NCBI GenBank assembly: GCA_017302775.1
Contig: JAFLDC010000220.1
Location: 1-5,310, forward strand
Direction of reading: 5' to 3'
DNA: 5,310 bases
DNA from: Sphingomonadales bacterium
GTDB taxonomy: Bacteria > Pseudomonadota > Alphaproteobacteria > Sphingomonadales > Sphingomonadaceae
Made by a program: the position numbers and the translations under genes. Every line of letters begins with the position of its first letter. The stretch's first letter is position 1. Positions 4,496 to 5,310 of the stretch are shown here, piece after piece. Under the pieces are notes generated by a model. It did no database searches and was not told where the DNA came from. It saw nothing but the letters and a program-made list of their open reading frames with translations.

Positions 4496-5310
4496 ATGGC
4501 ATCTGCGCGTATTCGGAATTGGTCGCTTTCGGCCGGGTTGGCGGTGTTGGGTCTGGCCATTGCACCGGGCATAAAGGTGCAGTTGCATCCCGCAAACGGT
4601 GCGCGCCTTGACCTTTCGTTGTCCCTGATTGGTGAGGCGCAAGCGGCCACCAGGAAGAAGGCGATCAAGAAGGCTGCGGCCACCAAGAAGGTCGCCGCCA
4701 AGACCAGGCGGGTCTGCACCTCGCGCAAGGTCAAGGGCAAGACGGTGCGAACCTGCAAAACCGTTGCCGCAGCCGCCGTTGTTCCGCCCCCACCGCCGCC
4801 GGTCGTGATAACCGCTGCAAGCAGCCCGTCCGGGCCGGTGCTTGCCCCGCCAGCCCAGCCCCCGGTGGTGTTGGCGCCCGTACCTCCTACCCCGCCACCA
4901 CCGCCCGCGCCGCCGCCTGCTGCTGCGTTTTACTGGATCGATCTGGCCGATGGCCTGGCTGAAGCCATTGGCGATGCCCCGCCCGATTTCACGTTCCGGC
5001 ACGACGGGATCGACAGTTGGGCCTGGGCCAGCCGCAATGGCGAAATGCTGATCGTGGAGCCGGGCCGCGAAGGCGTGGTGCAGTACTATTTCTACCGCAA
5101 CGAAACCGCGCCGTATCTGGTGCGCGAAGCTGGCTTTTCCTATGGGTTCGACGGCACCCGCCTGATGCAGGTCTATGACCATCGCGGCCGTCTGGTCGAG
5201 GGCGACGTTTCATGGCGGCAGGCCGATCTGGCCGACCGGCTTAACCGACGCGGGCAAGCCCTGCTGGCCGCTGCCTGGCGCCGCCGCAGCTGGAGCGGTA
5301 GATCGGAAGA
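4496..5310 (+). CDS. Exported or anchored Lys-rich/Pro-rich protein of unknown function (partial, 3' end missing)
   Basis: The family is not recognised; the gene runs off the window after 271 codons. Residues 1-25 (MASARIRNWSLSAGLAVLGL onward) form a signal peptide or membrane anchor, with a possible cut near APG (25) or AQA (50). Residues 52-90 are Lys/Arg-rich, with repeated KK pairs and two cysteines (Cys74, Cys87) in the matched contexts RRVCTSRK and VRTCKTV. Residues 97-143 are a Pro-rich linker with PPPPPP runs, suited to spanning distance in the periplasm or cell wall. From FYWIDLADGL (145) a globular domain begins, with beta-type segments (VQYYFYRNETAPYLV, FSYGFDGTRLMQVYDHRGRL) and an Arg-rich helix near the edge. 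In-frame ATGs at 4475 and 4478 are alternative starts. The layout resembles TonB-like proteins only in general plan. The final codons may be adapter sequence. Confidence 0.72.
   Translation, partial: MASARIRNWSLSAGLAVLGLAIAPGIKVQLHPANGARLDLSLSLIGEAQAATRKKAIKKAAATKKVAAKTRRVCTSRKVKGKTVRTCKTVAAAAVVPPPPPPVVITAASSPSGPVLAPPAQPPVVLAPVPPTPPPPPAPPPAAAFYWIDLADGLAEAIGDAPPDFTFRHDGIDSWAWASRNGEMLIVEPGREGVVQYYFYRNETAPYLVREAGFSYGFDGTRLMQVYDHRGRLVEGDVSWRQADLADRLNRRGQALLAAAWRRRSWSGRSE
5300..5310 (+). other. Probable Illumina adapter remnant at window end
   Basis: The last 11 bases, AGATCGGAAGA, are identical to the first 11 bases of the common Illumina TruSeq adapter. A match of this length exactly at the sequence end is much more likely to be untrimmed adapter than genomic sequence. 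If so, the last three to four codons of the open gene here (from about Arg269) are not real. Confidence 0.75.

Noticed and set aside
4454..5182. Minus-strand 242-codon ORF opposite the Lys/Pro-rich gene
   Set aside because: The plus-strand reading has a signal peptide, ordered compositional segments and a globular domain; the minus-strand reading is low-complexity Gly/Arg-rich and looks like a shadow.
4496..5310. TonB
   Set aside because: Only the general anchor plus Pro-rich plan is shared; the terminal domain does not show TonB C-terminal motifs, and no exbB or exbD is visible.

Overview
The window is GC-rich DNA that reads like an alphaproteobacterium, most likely a sphingomonad. The basis is an alphaproteobacterial-style UvrA N-terminus, very short exported proteins with Ala-rich signal peptides, and a metzincin protease that combines tandem PPC domains with RTX repeats. 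The taxonomic call is an inference from protein style, not a database match.

Left part, minus strand (1-915): the first 84 codons of uvrA (nucleotide excision repair ATPase) run off the left edge. Upstream of uvrA lies a gene for an unrecognised 195-residue exported protein. A divergent intergenic region (916-1152) separates these from a plus-strand cluster.

Middle part, plus strand (1153-4399): this is the most informative region. (i) A 44-codon ORF is almost a copy of the last 35 codons of the large protease gene 3.1 kb downstream. Its first 54 shared bases are identical, and similarity continues past the stop codon, so it is a duplicated gene end carrying an orphan type I secretion tail. 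(ii) A gene for a small, two-cysteine, exported protein of unknown function follows. (iii) 42 bp later comes a large secreted M10/serralysin-type zinc metalloprotease gene: N-terminal leader with a CxCxxC cluster, two PPC domains, metzincin catalytic domain with HEIGHALGLGH and an MSY Met-turn, two RTX blocks and a C-terminal type I secretion tail ending DFLF. Its reading frame is broken by one in-frame TAG at 2837-2839, placed between the PPC part and the zinc site. The gene is therefore a recent pseudogene, a suppressed or read-through gene, or a sequence error.

Right part, plus strand (4496-5310): a gene for an exported or membrane-anchored protein with a Lys-rich segment, a long Pro-rich linker and an unrecognised C-terminal domain runs off the right edge. 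The last 11 bases of the window equal the start of the Illumina TruSeq adapter, so the window end is probably a contig end with adapter carry-over.

No RNA gene, insertion sequence or CRISPR array is visible. The possible new biology is the protease neighbourhood: a duplicated secretion tail, a small exported neighbour that could be a partner, and the amber-split protease.
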